64,000 bases of DNA from Flabesymbios commensalis (GCA_964017125.1 OZ024903.1:61318670-61382669); one strand, 5' to 3'; counted from the stretch's first letter, positions 10,292 to 23,061 are shown. The notes: generated by a model not told the origin, from the letters alone. Numbers and translations are program-made.

Positions 10292-13021
10292 TAATTCGGG
10301 ATTTGATAATATTCATCAATACATTCACAGTCCTCTCTGTTCTCTGTACTAGTGACTGACTCGTCTCGTCTCGTCTGATCGTCTCGTATAATACTAATAT
10401 ACTGATACCTCTACTCTTTTGTTGAATGGCAGTGTGAATCAAAGTCCCTATGGTTGAAGCCTTATCTGACAAAATGGATCACTTTTCCAACCATGCTCAA
10501 GAACAATCAGATGTTATCATGTTGTCCCAACTTTGGCTGTTTCTTTGTATCCCAACATTCAGCTAGAGCTGGGCGAATAATATTGAGTATCATATGGTAT
10601 AGTTTAACCATGTAACGACCTTAAAACACATTTTTTTAAAGCAACACTGGATTTGTTAGTTTAAAAATTATTTCATAACTTCAAGGCCATCAGCTATTCA
10701 AAGACGAATATTCGAATGAGTTTAGACATACAAAGTATATTTATCACAGCATTGAAAATAGTAGTTTTTAAATAATAAATCTGTGGGATTATTAGGGAGC
10801 TCCTATTAATTAAAACTCAACTGCCTCTAATATCCTGCGTATCACCATTGACATGTACAATCAATGGTATCACGAATAAAAAATGGCCAAAGGAAGCTTA
10901 AACAAATAATATGGCGCATACAAACGGTGAAAAAAAATCTGTAATGGTCTTTTAAGGGTCGCTCCCTTATCTATTGCGGCCCCCACGTTTGGCCACAATA
11001 TAATGCTTACGGATCTGGCAGCTTGTCGCAAGCTATTCAATTAATACTTGTGTGAGTCACACAGGAAATGTACAAACGTAAAAGTGGAATTTATATACGT
11101 GGGTGTTCATTGGGTACTATCGTAACGATATATACATGATAAACTATTCCATAATCTAATCTGCATAGATAGTTATATAATGAGTAGAATACATTCATAA
11201 CCATTAATAATGTAAATGCAGTGCACACCGGGAAATGTTAACAAAGTAATGAATATTTACCACGTACTGCTTTAGGTAAAATGTTATGTGTACATATGTA
11301 CATGTATACATATATATAGGTAATTACACACACGCACGACATTATTATGATATAGACAGAAAAATACATGCCAATACATGACACTCTTTGTTAGTTCAAA
11401 ATTGTGGCAGCGTATGAGCCGCTGGTCTAATACACCTTTAACTATCGCCAGATACGAACGGTCTGCAACAGGTCGGGCATTGACTCGACAAGATGGTCTA
11501 ATATTGAATCAACGTTAGTCGACTATAATATTATCATGTTTTAAAGGCATGGGGTACAAGCCATACATAACATACTCATGATAGTGGGATAATAAACTAG
11601 GGTAATAACTTATGTGGTGTTTTAAGTGTGAGAATTTCTACTATAGAATATATTAATAGCAGACGTGAGAAAGCGCCTGAGGATATTCACCGCATTCTGA
11701 GCTGCTTGTTAATACTGTATAAGTTCTACAGCAGTCACGGTGCTGTGTCAATGTTGAAATAGATACTTGAACGTGATTGAAAACATGCTGTTTGGTTATA
11801 AAAGAGGAACGACAATAAAGTGACCACTGGTGAAGACTGCAGATATATGATACTTCATACTCTGTATCAATATGGCACATCCTCGCAGGCATGGTGGCGG
11901 TTAAAAATAAGTGGTCATTATTATCCTCCGGCGTGACCAACAACAGCCGAATACTGTATAGAACTACGTGTATATTATGCTATGAAGTCAGCCAACGATT
12001 CATCTATTTATTTATTTCCATGGGTTTAACTTATAGTTTCAAATGTGCTCATGTGAATAAATAAATAAATAACAAATTGTGGATTTAAATAAGTTAAGTT
12101 TTGTTTGTGGTGTATTTTGAAAATAATGAAAGATGAGAAGGATTGATAATGGTAATGAAGTACTGGTACTTAATAGTTTAAAAGTTTGCTTAACGCGACA
12201 CTTTTTCAGGCAGGGGTTTCAAAAAAGCGTGGCCCCTCGCTAACCAAGTACCTCCTACTTCATTCCATTTTGAAACAATTAAACCCCCTGTCAGGGGTAT
12301 TGAAAACACATAATATTAGTAACTTACATGAACATGTACAGGTAAATAGGAACATAGAGATGTCGGATACAAAAACTACTACCCCCGTATATTGTGCGAA
12401 TACCTAATTTATAATAACATCAGATGGTTGCAGAAGCACCAGGTATACGCTACAAAGGCTAGATTTGGGAATGTTAAGTAGAGAGGTAGCATCTGGAAGG
12501 AATAACTGAATATTGATGGATAGATAGACGAGAGTACCTGTTAGATATGGATTCAGGCAGAGGAATGGTGAAGGCTGGGTGCGCTGCTCAAAATGCCACA
12601 AGAATGTTTACAGTGCCAGAACACCCCGTATATATTATAAGCAAAAAATGGTTTATGAGAATGTATGCTCTATATCATGTTTGACGTTATGTTATCCACC
12701 ACCTAACATAGTTAGCCAGTGTTGGCCAACGTCTGGGACATTGGCCAAACATTGGACCAATACTGTACAAATTCTCCATTATCTGGGATGTTCTTCAGGG
12801 ATAGCCATATTGTGCTACAATGTATGTTATACCTGCCGTTGTCGAAGTATAAATGGTGCATTCCACAGGCCTCCTTTTTTGCACACATTTGTTTTGTGTG
12901 TACGTGCCACGCTATATGAGTGTGCTGATGCTAATCAGTGTCAGTTCAGTCATCCGTAGTGAATGATGATCCAGATCAAAAAGGTTATTAAAATCAGGTG
13001 CTACGTGAATATGTACTATGA
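10292..13021. other. 2.7-kb non-coding stretch
   Basis: It contains a CGTCT-rich patch at 10357-10380, a decayed element-A-like segment near 12714-12770 (GCCAGTGTTGGCCAACGTCTGGG) and an ATTTA/AAATA inverted pair at 12003-12072. Open frames up to 126 codons show no recognisable domain. Confidence 0.5.
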
Positions 13022-13280
13022 TTAATCCTTTAACCGCCGGTGCCGCATATATCCGGGTTTTCATTTTTTATCAGCACCACATTTTAAATATGATAAAATA
13101 AAAGATAAAATAATAATAAGATAAAATGTGACATCAACCAGCAAGATTTGAAAAGAGTTGACCTCCATTTTGTCAAATCTGAATAATTTTCACTCACTTG
13201 AAGTTGTGGATCGCGTCAGCGAGACACAATTTCAAGTGGGTGAAAATTCAGATTGAATAATTTGGCGGTTATAAGGTTAA
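13022..13280. mobile_element. piggyBac-type MITE, family C
   Basis: TTAATCCTTTAACCGCCGG at the left and GGCGGTTATAAGGTTAA at the right. A subterminal hairpin (about 13189-13247) pairs CACTCACTTGAAGTTGTG with CACAATTTCAAGTGGGTG around the loop GATCGCGTCAGCGAGA. The body ACCTCCATTTTGTCAAATCT is shared with copies at 28287, 46229 and 59793. Confidence 0.85.
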
Positions 13281-13970
13281 CAAACTTCACCTGTGGAATA
13301 CATCGATCCATTTATTTTTATGTTTTCACCTGCTTTTAGTTTGTAACAGGGTAGATAAAACAAATCTAGAGAAACCTGCATCGAGCTCTAAAATTGAAAA
13401 CATAGCGTGATAACCAGATTTAACCTTAAACACAAATTTAGTGAATAAAAGTGGCAAAATCTGTCACAAAAGGCACGTGCACATGCGCCACAGAAGAACA
13501 GTTTACATTTTTTCTGAAACAAGGTTGGCATCGGTTTTTATAATTAAATGCGGTCATCTTTCTTTTTAATGTAGGATGACAGCCATTTCTAATATGACAT
13601 TTTTGCTACAATACCTATGAGCAAACTCAAGGCATTTTCAACAAGGTTTACTAATTTCCAATGCAACATGATCATGTATGTCAAAGCCGTCAAATGTTTT
13701 TTTTAATACGTCCAGCCTGTATTCACCTGTATGCCTAGCACACGAAGAATGAACATGTGTGATCATCATAAAATTGAATTATTCTCACCAAGAACGAGGC
13801 AGGGACTATGTTGTTGTATTGTTTGTTGGCTTAGCGCTGTAGACACACCATTAAAACATAGAAGAAACGTCTCATTGTTTTTGGTCACATTGTGCACGAA
13901 CATGGACATGTTGGAGGTAGACTAGGAAAAAATGTGGATAATTTCCGTCACGAGTAGAAAATGGTCGTCT

Positions 13971-14043
13971 GGACTGTAAGGACGTCCTTGAGCAGGATAG
14001 CAACCTGCTGACAGGAATTCCTGGTGCCTGTAATTCCAGTCCA
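13971..14043. repeat. nested small inverted repeats
   Basis: TGGACTG...CAGTCCA encloses CAGCAGGTT-like and CAGGAATTCCTG palindromes. Could be a decayed snap-back element. Confidence 0.4.
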
Positions 14044-14126
14044 CTTACCTGCTTACTAATTATTCATCCTATCAAATCTAGAGCATGGTAGGTGTCTGCA
14101 TGCGTACATTACCTGTAGGTGCCTTA

Positions 14127-14186
14127 CCCAGCAAAGACGAGACATTAAGCCAATGGTGGTCTAATGCTGGTCCATCGTTGCAGGCG
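14127..14186. mobile_element. palindromic element A, left half
   Basis: CCCAGCAAAGACGAGACATT, then AAGCCAATGGTGGTCTAATGCTGGTCCATCGTT. The right arm is absent and replaced by unrelated C/T-rich sequence, so this is a half element. Confidence 0.75.
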
Positions 14187-14515
14187 GTACGTTACGGTCC
14201 CTCTTTGAGGATCTCTCTCTGCCTTGCCCTCCTAGCCTTAGGGACCAAATCCCCCTGTGAGATTCCCTTCTCTCCGTGTCCCCCGGGTCAGGCGCTGTCA
14301 TTGCTAGGGACTCGCGTGTCACCAGCCTCTAGCACTATCCCCTCAATAGTGATATTCATCATCTCGGCCACTAGCTATTGAAGCCGATCTTTTGTATAAT
14401 AGTGATGTAAAAAAAGCTAATGTAAAAATCGGCCTTTAAATTATTTGCGTGTATGAAAAATACAACACCGGATATTTTTTAGTGTGCGCAGAGTCGTTGG
14501 TTTTCGATCAATAAT

Positions 14516-16450
14516 TGCAGAGAGTCAGTATAGTCAGTGTGCGGCGAATCAGTGACTCTCGGCAGTCAGTGTGCGGAGAGTCAGTGACTCTCTGCTGGCA
14601 GTGTGCAGGAAGTCAGTGACTCTCTGCAGTCAGTGTGCGGAGAGTCAGTGACTCTCTGCAGTCAGTGTGCGGGGAGTCAGTGACTATCTGCAGTCAGTAT
14701 GCGGGAGTCAGTGACTCTCTGCAGTCAGTGTGCGGGAAGTCAGTGACTCTCGGCAGTCAGTGTGCGGGAAGTCAGTGACTCTCTGCAGTCAGTGTGCGGG
14801 GAGTCAGTGACTATCTGCAGTCAGTATGCGGGAGTCAGTGATTCTCTGTAGTCAGTGTGCGGGAAGTCAGTGACTCTCGGCAGTCAGTGTGCGAGGAGTC
14901 AGTGACTTTCGGCAGTCAGTGTGCGGGGAGTCAGTGACTTTCGGCAGTCAGTGTGCGGGGAGTCAGTAACTCTCGGCAGTCAGTGTGTGGGGAGTCAGTG
15001 ACTCTCTGCAGTCATTGTGCGGGGAGTCAGTGACTCTGCAGGCAGTGTGCGGGGAGTCTGTCTATCTGCAGTCAGTATGCGGGGAGTCAGTGACTCTCGG
15101 CAGTCAGTGTGCGGGAAGTCAGTGACTCTCGGCAGTCAGTGTGCGGGAAGTCAGTGACTCTCGGCAGTCAGTGTGCGGGGAGTCAGTGACTATCTGCAGT
15201 CAGTATGCGGGGAGTCAGTGAATGTCGGCAGTCAGTGTGCGGGGAATCAGTGATTCTCGGCAGTCAGTGTGTGGGGAGTCAGTGACTCTCTGCTGGCAGT
15301 GTGCAGGAAGTCAGTGACTCTCTGCAGTCAGTGTGCGGAGAGTCAGTGACTCTCTGCAGTCAGTGTGCGGGGAGTCAGTGACTATCTGCAGTCAGTATGC
15401 GGGAGTCAGTGACTCTCTGCAGTCAGTGTGCGGGAAGTCAGTGACTCTCGGCAGTCAGTGTGCGGGAAGTCAGTGACTCTCTGCAGTCAGTGTGCGGGGA
15501 GTCAGTGACTATCTGCAGTCAGTATGCGGGAGTCAGTGATTCTCTGTAGTCAGTGTGCGGGAAGTCAGTGACTCTCGGCAGTCAGTGTGCGAGGAGTCAG
15601 TGACTTTCGGCAGTCAGTGTGCGGGGAGTCAGTGACTTTCGGCAGTCAGTGTGCGGGGAGTCAGTAACTCTCGGCAGTCAGTGTGTGGGGAGTCAGTGAC
15701 TCTCTGCAGTCATTGTGCGGGGAGTCAGTGACTCTGCAGGCAGTGTGCGGGGAGTCTGTCTATCTGCAGTCAGTATGCGGGGAGTCAGTGACTCTCGGCA
15801 GTCAGTGTGCGGGAAGTCAGTGACTCTCGGCAGTCAGTGTGCGGGAAGTCAGTGACTCTCGGCAGTCAGTGTGCGGGGAGTCAGTGACTATCTGCAGTCA
15901 GTATGCGGGGAGTCAGTGAATGTCGGCAGTCAGTGTGCGGGGAATCAGTGATTCTCGGCAGTCAGTGTGCGGGGAGTCAGTGATTCTCGGCAGTCAGTGT
16001 GCGGGGAGTCAGTAACTCTCGGCAGTCAGTGTGCGGGGAGTCAGTGACTCTGCAGTCAGTGTGCGGGGAGTCTGACTATCTGCAGTCAGTATGCGGGGAG
16101 TCAGTGACTCTCGGCAGTCAGTGTGCGGGAAGTCTGTGACTCTCGGCAGTCAGTGTGCGGGGAGTCAGTGACTATCTGCAGTCAGTATTCGGGGAGACAG
16201 TGAATCTCGGCAGTCAGTGTGCGGGGAGTCAGTGATTCTCGGCAGTCAGTGTGCGGGGAGTCAGTGATTCTCGGCAGTCAGTGTGCGGGGAGTCAGTGAT
16301 TCTCGGCAGTCAGTGTGCGGGGAGTCAGTGATTCTCGGCAGTCAGTGTGCGGGGAGTCAGTGATTCTCGGCAGTCAGTGTGCGGGGAGTCAGTGATTCTC
16401 GGCAGTCCAGTGTGCGGGGAGTCAGTGACTCTCGGCTGGCAGTGTCTCAG
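14516..16450. repeat. 32-bp satellite, about 60 units
   Basis: Unit CAGTCAGTGTGCGGGGAGTC plus AGTGACTCTCGG (32 bp) repeats for ~1.9 kb, with variants such as TATCTG, TATGCGGG and TTTCGG. A block of about 698 bp (14592-15289), starting at the distinctive CTGCTGGCAGTGTGCAGG, recurs as 15290-15987 with the same order of variants: a higher-order duplication. The final part (after about 16195) is a homogeneous run of one variant (GATTCTCGG). Confidence 0.95.
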
Positions 16451-16740
16451 CAGATAAACTGATGTGAAGAGAGTCCCTATTGTGATCTGGTGTGAGCGTA
16501 TAGTATTGTGAATATTGATCAAGTGGAAAACTGATCTATTTTTGTAAACTAAAACATATATGTTTTAAAAATATCCTATACATTCTTACATTCTTGTATA
16601 TCCAGCTTGTAAAAAACATATTGTTCTGATGCATGATTTTGTCATCAGTGACCAAATATCCGATCTTATGTAAAAATTATTTCCTCAAGAAATATCTCCT
16701 TTTCGGGGATTCAAATCAGGATCTTAAGTTAACAGGAGAC

Positions 16741-16827
16741 ACTGAACCAAATGCTGATCCACCGTCTGCGACACTGGTCCAACATCAAATCACTAAATAT
16801 TGGTAAACATCTCGTGTTTATTGAGAT
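16741..16827. mobile_element. palindromic element A, decayed
   Basis: ACTGAACCAAATGCTGATCCACCGTCTGCGACACTGGTCC and right end CATCTCGTGTTTATTGAG. Left end missing. Confidence 0.65.
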
Positions 16828-17145
16828 GTTGTTAAATTTTGGTTGGCACAAAATAGAACCAGCATTGCACCATGTGCTCATGTAACATTAGAAAGTGACT
16901 GTCCAACTCTCAGCAAAAAAATGAATTTTTTTTTTGCCGTGAGTGTTAGTGGAGATGAATGCGGGTGTGGTGGCAGAAGTAAGGGGACAGATGCCTTTAT
17001 CAGTCTGACCTCCATACACTCCGGGGATCCCTGGCAGTTGCCAAATTGGGCAAATACGTCTCTCCACACGGAGCCATGGTGTCCGGGTGAGCCAATACTC
17101 CAACATCACCCAGGCAACCGAGGGACACCATGGCAACACCAATAA

Positions 17146-17244
17146 GTGAGCAAGATATGCATAACCTAACATGCCTAATGGGTGCATGTATGGGCTGTGC
17201 ACAGCCCATACATACACCCATTAGGTTATGCATATCATGCTCAC
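17146..17244. mobile_element. snap-back palindrome
   Basis: GTGAGCAAGATATGCATAACCT and its complement at the other end, with inner arms CCATACATACACCCATTAG paired around TGTGCACA. One arm has a short extra segment. Different sequence from the main family. Confidence 0.8.
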
Positions 17245-17292
17245 AGGTGACAGCGGATTAAAATGGAGTCCACGTTTATGACACACTTGTAC

Positions 17293-17712
17293 TTGCAGCC
17301 TCTGGTTTGTGGCTTTGCTTTCAGCCTCTGGTTTGTGGCTTTGCTCACAGCCTCAGGTTTGTGGCTTTGCTTTCAGCCTTAGGTTTGTGGCTTTGCTTTC
17401 AGCCTCTGGCTTGTGGCTTTGCTTTCAGCCTTAGGTTTGTGGCTTTGCTCACAGCCTCTGGTTTGTGGCTTTGCATTCAGCCTCAGGCTTATTTCTTTGC
17501 TCACAGCCTCTGGTTTGTGGCTTTGCTCACAGCCTCAGGTTTGTGTCGTTGCTCACAGCCTCAGGTTTGTGGCTTTGCTTTCAGCCTCAGGTTTGTGTCT
17601 TTGTTCACACCATCTGGTTTGTCTTTGCGTGCAGCCACTAGTTTGTGGCTTTGCTGGCAGCCCCTGGTAATGGTTTTTTTCACAGCCTCTTGTTTGTGGT
17701 TTTTTTCACATA
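17293..17712. repeat. 26-bp minisatellite, about 16 units
   Basis: Unit CAGCCTCTGGTTTGTGGCTT plus TGCTTT. Because 26 is not a multiple of three and the unit has no stop codon, two frames stay open (141 and 85 codons) giving a repetitive Leu/Phe/Cys/Ala-rich translation. I do not call a gene. Confidence 0.9.
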
Positions 17713-17847
17713 TCGGCAATGATATAGTGTGATGGATCGCCGCTATGTAGGCCTACCGATATGACGATATGCACACAAACTGCAGTGTTTAGCAACAAAA
17801 TAGTACCAAGTAATCTGGGAAAGTGATGAACGAGGAACGTAATGAGA

Positions 17848-18096
17848 TTAACCCTTCAAGCCCCCACGATGCAATAAAGCATCATTTTACATCCCTGAAA
17901 ACAGAATTAATTTACCTACTAAGGGTTTCAGAACGAAAATTTCCATGAAACTGGTTTACCGATTCGTGGTAATTTTCTTTAATTTTTAAACCACATCAAG
18001 TCATCTTCATCCACTACAAGTCGAGAATTGCGGCAGCAATTCGCGGCTTGTAGTGGATGAAGATGACTATGGTAAATTCAGGCTTGAAAGGGTTAA
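17848..18096. mobile_element. piggyBac-type MITE, family D
   Basis: TTAACCCTTCAAGCCCCC at the left and GGCTTGAAAGGGTTAA at the right. A hairpin (about 17995-18068) pairs AGTCATCTTCATCCACTACA with its complement around a loop reading GAATTGCGGCAGCAATTC. Same architecture as family C but different sequence. Confidence 0.85.
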
Positions 18097-19166
18097 TATA
18101 AATAGTACATGTAGGATCATGGGGAGGGGGGAGGGGATGTGGTGACCCTCATAGACCAAACAGTTTGAGTGTGTTATTATATAGTATGCATATTACACCA
18201 GCACCCTTCATAACCACCGCCTCATATAATCTTCTTAGATGGATGCGTGAATAAATATATCTCTGTCACAACCAGAACGTGTATAAGGTTTTGGCCCCTT
18301 TATCTCCACACATGGAATCACAACTTAAAGGTAAGAAATGAAATAATGGAACCCGTGCGAACGGAATGGGAGACTATCAGATCGATATTCTCCATTACTT
18401 CAACCTAGATCTTAAGCCTGACCTCGACCCAATCACAAAATATAACATTCATGTGGGCAAAAAACCCAAACCCAGTCGCCCAGGGACAAGTCTGCTGTCG
18501 CAGGTAAAGTCCTTAGGAAGCATGCTATGAGTCAAGACATGTCCTCGAAAATGGTGCTGACCAGATATTGTCACTGGTTAGGCCTACTTAAAGGGACCTC
18601 TTGGGATGAGACATTTTCAATGTTGTCAATTTTAAAAATTTAATTTATATGAAGCTAGGCCTATATAGCCTAATGATCTTAGCTAAAAATACGAAAAAGT
18701 CAAAAAACTATTTTAAAGCACCGAAAAAGAGCGAAATAGTTGTATTTCGAGGTCGTATATTGCCATGTAAACAAAACAAGTCAGCAATATTAAGCACTTT
18801 ACATCACATATTCCCACGTACATGTATCAGACGGTAAGATCAGAGCAGTCGCCGCTAATTGGTGTCTCATAGTCAGGACACGGGCGGACACACCTGCAGC
18901 ACTGATTGTCTCCCCAACGCTGGGCCGATGCCATCAGCATGTGGCCCAATGCTGTGAAAACATTCAATCGTCTTTCAGGTATACAAATAGTTTGTTTGGG
19001 TTACTTCTGGTTTTATAGAAATGTTGATTAAAAATATTTATAAAAATATGAAAATTCTGAAAAAAATAAAAACATGATCCGTGGGATACACCACTTCAGT
19101 GCGGAAGTAAAAACGAAAATTGATGTCATCTCAAGGGGCTGCTTTAATTATTGAGGACAGACACCA
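18097..19166. other. non-coding stretch
   Basis: Contains a G-rich run at 18119-18137 and TAGGCCTA at 18579 and 18656. A weak element-A-like remnant may lie at about 18910-18960 (CCCCAACGCTGGGCC). No gene supported. Confidence 0.5.
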
Positions 19167-19275
19167 CCCCAGCAAACACGAGACGTTGAACCAATGCTGG
19201 GTTAATGCTGGGTCAGCGTCGTAGACGGTGGCCCAACATTAACCCAGCATTGGTTCAACGTCTCGTGTTTGGTGG
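19167..19275. mobile_element. palindromic element A, intact
   Basis: CCACCCCAGCAAACACGAGA at one end, TCTCGTGTTTGGTGG at the other. Both arms read GTTGAACCAATGCTGGGTTA, a copy-specific variant, around GTCGTAGACGG. Arms are nearly identical, so it is young or homogenised. Confidence 0.92.
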
Positions 19276-19358
19276 TACTTTTCACATGTAGGGCTATGTA
19301 AACTATATAAACATGATTAATGCCTTTAGCAGTGAAAGTTACCCTCATCTGTCAGAGA

Positions 19359-19850
19359 ATTGGCTGCTGGAAAAACAGGTGACATGTATAATAGTCTGAT
19401 AGATGATAGCTGCTTGCCATCTAGTTTAAGGACATGAGAGAACCTAGATGCCCCGGTTGAGGTATCTATTTTAACAATAGTAGACATAAATCAAATAACT
19501 AATCAATTCAATTAGCGACATATCCCCGGTAACCAAGGTAACGTTTATATATTATTTTGAATAATTTTCAAATATGACATACGTACCATTAATCACAAAA
19601 TGATGGACCAATTAACCTATCATTTCAAATTTGAAAATTATTCGAAATAATATATAAACGTTACCTTGGTTACCGGGGAAATATCGCTAATTGAATTGAT
19701 TAGTTATTTGATTTATGTCTACTATATTGTTAAAATAGACACCTCAACCGTGGCATCTAGGTTCTCTCATGTCCTAAAACTAACTAGATGGCAAGCAGCT
19801 ATCATCTATCAGACTATTATACATCTCACCTGTTTTCCCAGTAGCCAATT
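19359..19850. mobile_element. long inverted repeat, ~220-bp arms
   Basis: Left arm 19359-19577 and right arm 19620-19850 are inverted copies around a ~42-bp spacer. Landmarks: ATTGGCTGCTGG / CCCAGTAGCCAAT at the outer ends and GGTAACCAAGGTAACG / CGTTACCTTGGTTACC inside. Arms differ by scattered substitutions and short indels. A 120-codon open frame begins in the right arm and has no recognisable domain. Likely a foldback-type element. Confidence 0.88.
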
Positions 19851-20120
19851 TTTAATGGTGCGTATGTCACTAGTGAAAGATTTTAAAGTATATATATATT
19901 TTTTTGAGAAATGCTATTTAACGAGCACTGTATCATTGCAGAAATCATGTTATTCTGTAAGTGAACGGTTAAATGTCTTCACACATCACTGCTCATCTGA
20001 AGCTGTTAAACACACCCGTAATTACTAGGAAAGTACGCTAATTAGACACTTATTTATGACATCATTATCTATGTGTATATCTATCTCGTTAAAATATATA
20101 CGATCTGAAACATTTAGCGC

Positions 20121-20229
20121 CCCAGGAAACACGAGACGTTGTACCAATAACATCGTTTTATCGTTAGACCACTGTCTATGACACTGGTTCAACTATGAAC
20201 CAATATTGGTGTAGCGTCTCGTGTTTTTG
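20121..20229. mobile_element. palindromic element A, full length but diverged
   Basis: CCCAGGAAACACGAGACGTT at the left, AGCGTCTCGTGTTTTTG at the right, core CTGTCTATGACACTGG. Confidence 0.82.
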
Positions 20230-20991
20230 AATTATTTTAGCACCTAACTGTAGACTTTGCCGTCAGTTTGTTTTATTTGGCTTTTTTGGGGTAGTGTACT
20301 CTTGTTGTGTGAGTGAGTACACATGGAGACCGACCAGAACGAGAAAATAGTAGAATGTTGACACAGCGTTTAAACATTACGTGTTCCCTCTTCAGGCAGC
20401 CCGTTAGAACGCACATTGGCTCGTAGTGGCTACGTCCGGTAATGCTGACACATCGTTTATGTGATAGTGGCTGATGAAAGTGGCTATGTGAGCTGACTGG
20501 GCGATATTTACATGAACTAATAAGAGCAAAATCAACTGTACTGTTTGCTATGTACGTGGTTTACCATGTTTACTGACAGTGCTACATGATCAATCTAGAT
20601 TAAATCACATCCATGGGCAGCATGTATACATTAAACATTTTTGTTTTTGAGCTCGTGTATTTTCAATGGTTTATTCTTTGAATGGAAGTACATCGACTAA
20701 ACACGCATTGGTGCGGTTTAAAGATAAACTAACTCTTCCTCATCATGTAGATTTGTGCCGTCTCCAAATGCATAGATCAATTCAACTATCACCCTGGTAG
20801 GTATTGATTGGTAGGCCTAAGGTGAACTAGTTATGAACAGGTCATTTGGTTGGTTGATTACACTGATTAGAGGCTGTGAGGATGCATGGCGTGATCAAGA
20901 AGTTCTACAGACACTCCTGGTGCGTTACGGACCTGGACATTACCTAGACTCATGGCCTCCGCATACACAAACCTATCCATCTTATGCAGTA

Positions 20992-21086
20992 CCAGACACC
21001 ACGATACGTTAACCCATTGCTGGTTAAACGTCGCAGACGGTGGCCCAACGTTTAACCAGCAATGTGTTAACGTATCGAGCTAGCTG
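20992..21086. mobile_element. palindromic element A, variant with shared arm changes
   Basis: Both arms read CGATACGTTAAC and ATTGCTGGTTAAACGT, unlike the usual CGAGACGTTGAC and ATGTTGGTTTAATGT. Core GTCGCAGACGG. The termini (CCAGACACC / AGCTAGCTG) are eroded. Confidence 0.85.
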
Positions 21087-22702
21087 AACATGTTGAAGGA
21101 TCCAGCCAATCCACCACTGTGACTAATCATAGAAAAATTGATATATGATGCGATAGACCGTAGACATCGTCCCAGTAGAATTAAAGCGACACATCTACCA
21201 CCACCACCTCCCTCTAAGTGTTTGACGCCAATAATTCATACATGGCTAATTACACCGCGATTCCGTAGGCCTATAGAACACGATTCGCCATGACACGGTA
21301 GAGCCGTGTCCTCACTTGAGCAGCACTGGCAGACGTCTGGCGCTACACTGCAGCAGCCACTTGGCCACTTGACATTCAAGGCGCCATCTTCTCCTGAGCA
21401 GGAATAAATGATAGATAGCACGGCTGTTTTCACCCTCTTTTTTCACTGGTCACTGGTCGCAGTATCAACGCTGTGGTTTGTTTCACCACTACACCAGGTA
21501 GCCACATTTACTGGGTCAAATCGGGCTGATGGAAGAATAATTAAAGCCTCCGGTAATGAAAACTATAAGCATCATCCCATATAGCAGTGACATCCTTCTA
21601 CACTATTCCCATGTAGACATCTTAACAGATTGTATTCGATTGTCAACATCGTTCACAATAATGATTGGTGATCATCTCAGTTCTGGTGGGCATAGGATAT
21701 CAAAATGATTAGCTTATCTATCAATTGCTGGGATAATTCAATACAATAAATACAGTACATAGATGTGTTGTATCCACTCCACACCCCCCCCCCCCACCAC
21801 CAAATGTATAATTAATTTTTAAATGATTAAAAGCGAAAAGTTAATTGCGAGCACTGTTATGTGACTGATATACAAAATGTTACACCATTCTGATGGTTAA
21901 AACAAATTATGCTGTTGACCAGCGGCAAATGCGATAGTTGCACATGTCCAGTGTCTGTGTAGTAATATAATATGGTAATATGCTTCTGTGTCACCATGCA
22001 GTCCACATTACATCCAGCTGTATACTGTGATCCATATTTCGACCACGACCTTCACCCGTTCAGTCTTCTTAGCACCTTATTCCAGACGTAATCCCCAGCC
22101 ATCCATCACCTTCAGCCCACGTTGTCCCGTGTCCAGGCTGTATATCGCCATCATACCCTTCCACATTCATTCTTTGATTTTCTAGCATGTAATGATCAAA
22201 CAATAATTTATCATCACGCTATAAAATAACTTTGTGTGGGCAGTAATGTTCTTGTTAGATCTCACTCTGATTCCATTTGAATCAAAGATTATACACTAGT
22301 ATTAGGGCTTAAAGGTCGTATTGACCACTTTATAAGCAAAATCATGACAAATAAGACCATATAATTATTGCTAGTAGATATGTTGCCTCACATGTCCTGT
22401 GGGAATTTCAGCTCACTGTTAGTCAGCGTAACCAGTTACAATAATTACAATATAAGTTAAATCTGCGTGATCACTTAACCATAAGTACAATAATACCCGG
22501 TACTCTGCATTGATTGGTTCCGAAAGCCTTGCAAACACAAACGTAGCATGCCTTCAATCTTTGAACTTGAGCAGTGGTAAGTGGGGAGTTGGAATTACAC
22601 CCAAGAAATACGCAGCATCCGGGTAATTATGGCAATCAGCAATTACTGGCGGTATTTGCCATTAATATAAGAGTGTCAGGTAAAAACAAAATGACTAAGA
22701 TT
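21087..22702. other. 1.6-kb non-coding stretch
   Basis: Poly-C run at 21784-21797. TAGGCCTA at 21266. Small open frames at 21236-21433 (minus) and 21988-22185 show no recognisable motif. Confidence 0.5.
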
Positions 22703-22810
22703 CCAGCAAACACAAAACATTGGTATTACATTTGTACAATGTCGGCTCAACGTCGAAGACGTTGCGCCGACGTTGTACAAATGTTATACAAATGTTTTGT
22801 GTTTGCTGGG
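22703..22810. mobile_element. palindromic element A, CAAAACATTTG subfamily
   Basis: CCAGCAAACACAAAACATTG to CAAATGTTTTGTGTTTGCTGGG with core CAACGTCGAAGACGTTG. Same ends as the main family but distinct arms (ACATTTGTACAATGT). Confidence 0.9.
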
Positions 22811-22953
22811 ATGTCACAGAGCGTTGTGTCATACACATTCCTCAACGGAATATTACACCACGTAACTAGGAGGACTATGCTGCTATGCAAAGCCGAAAGA
22901 CAGTAACTGTTAATCATAGCAACTGTCACTGTCACTGACATAAACTATAACCT

Positions 22954-23061
22954 CCCAGTAAACACTTAAACATTTGTATAATATTTATGTACAATGTGGA
23001 CCAACGTCGATGTTGGGCCGACGTTGTACAAATGTTATACAAGTGTTTTGTGTTTACTGAG
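22954..23061. mobile_element. palindromic element A, CAAAACATTTG subfamily
   Basis: CCCAGTAAACACTTAAACAT to GTGTTTTGTGTTTACTGAG; core CAACGTCGATGTTGGGCCGA. It abuts the left edge of the repeat block that starts at 23062. Confidence 0.85.

Noticed and set aside
11385-11525. Possible element-A remnant
   Set aside because: Only scattered short matches (GTCTAATATTGAATCAACG); not enough to call.
14516-16450. Regular 32-bp repeats that could suggest a CRISPR array
   Set aside because: The whole unit repeats with no unique spacers; it is a satellite in a eukaryotic context.
17307-17732. 141-codon open frame with a repetitive Leu/Phe/Cys-rich product resembling membrane segments
   Set aside because: It is the translation of a 26-bp tandem repeat; the hydrophobic look follows from the CTTTGCTTT unit.
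19666-20028. 120-codon open frame
   Set aside because: It begins inside one arm of a long inverted repeat and has no recognisable domain.
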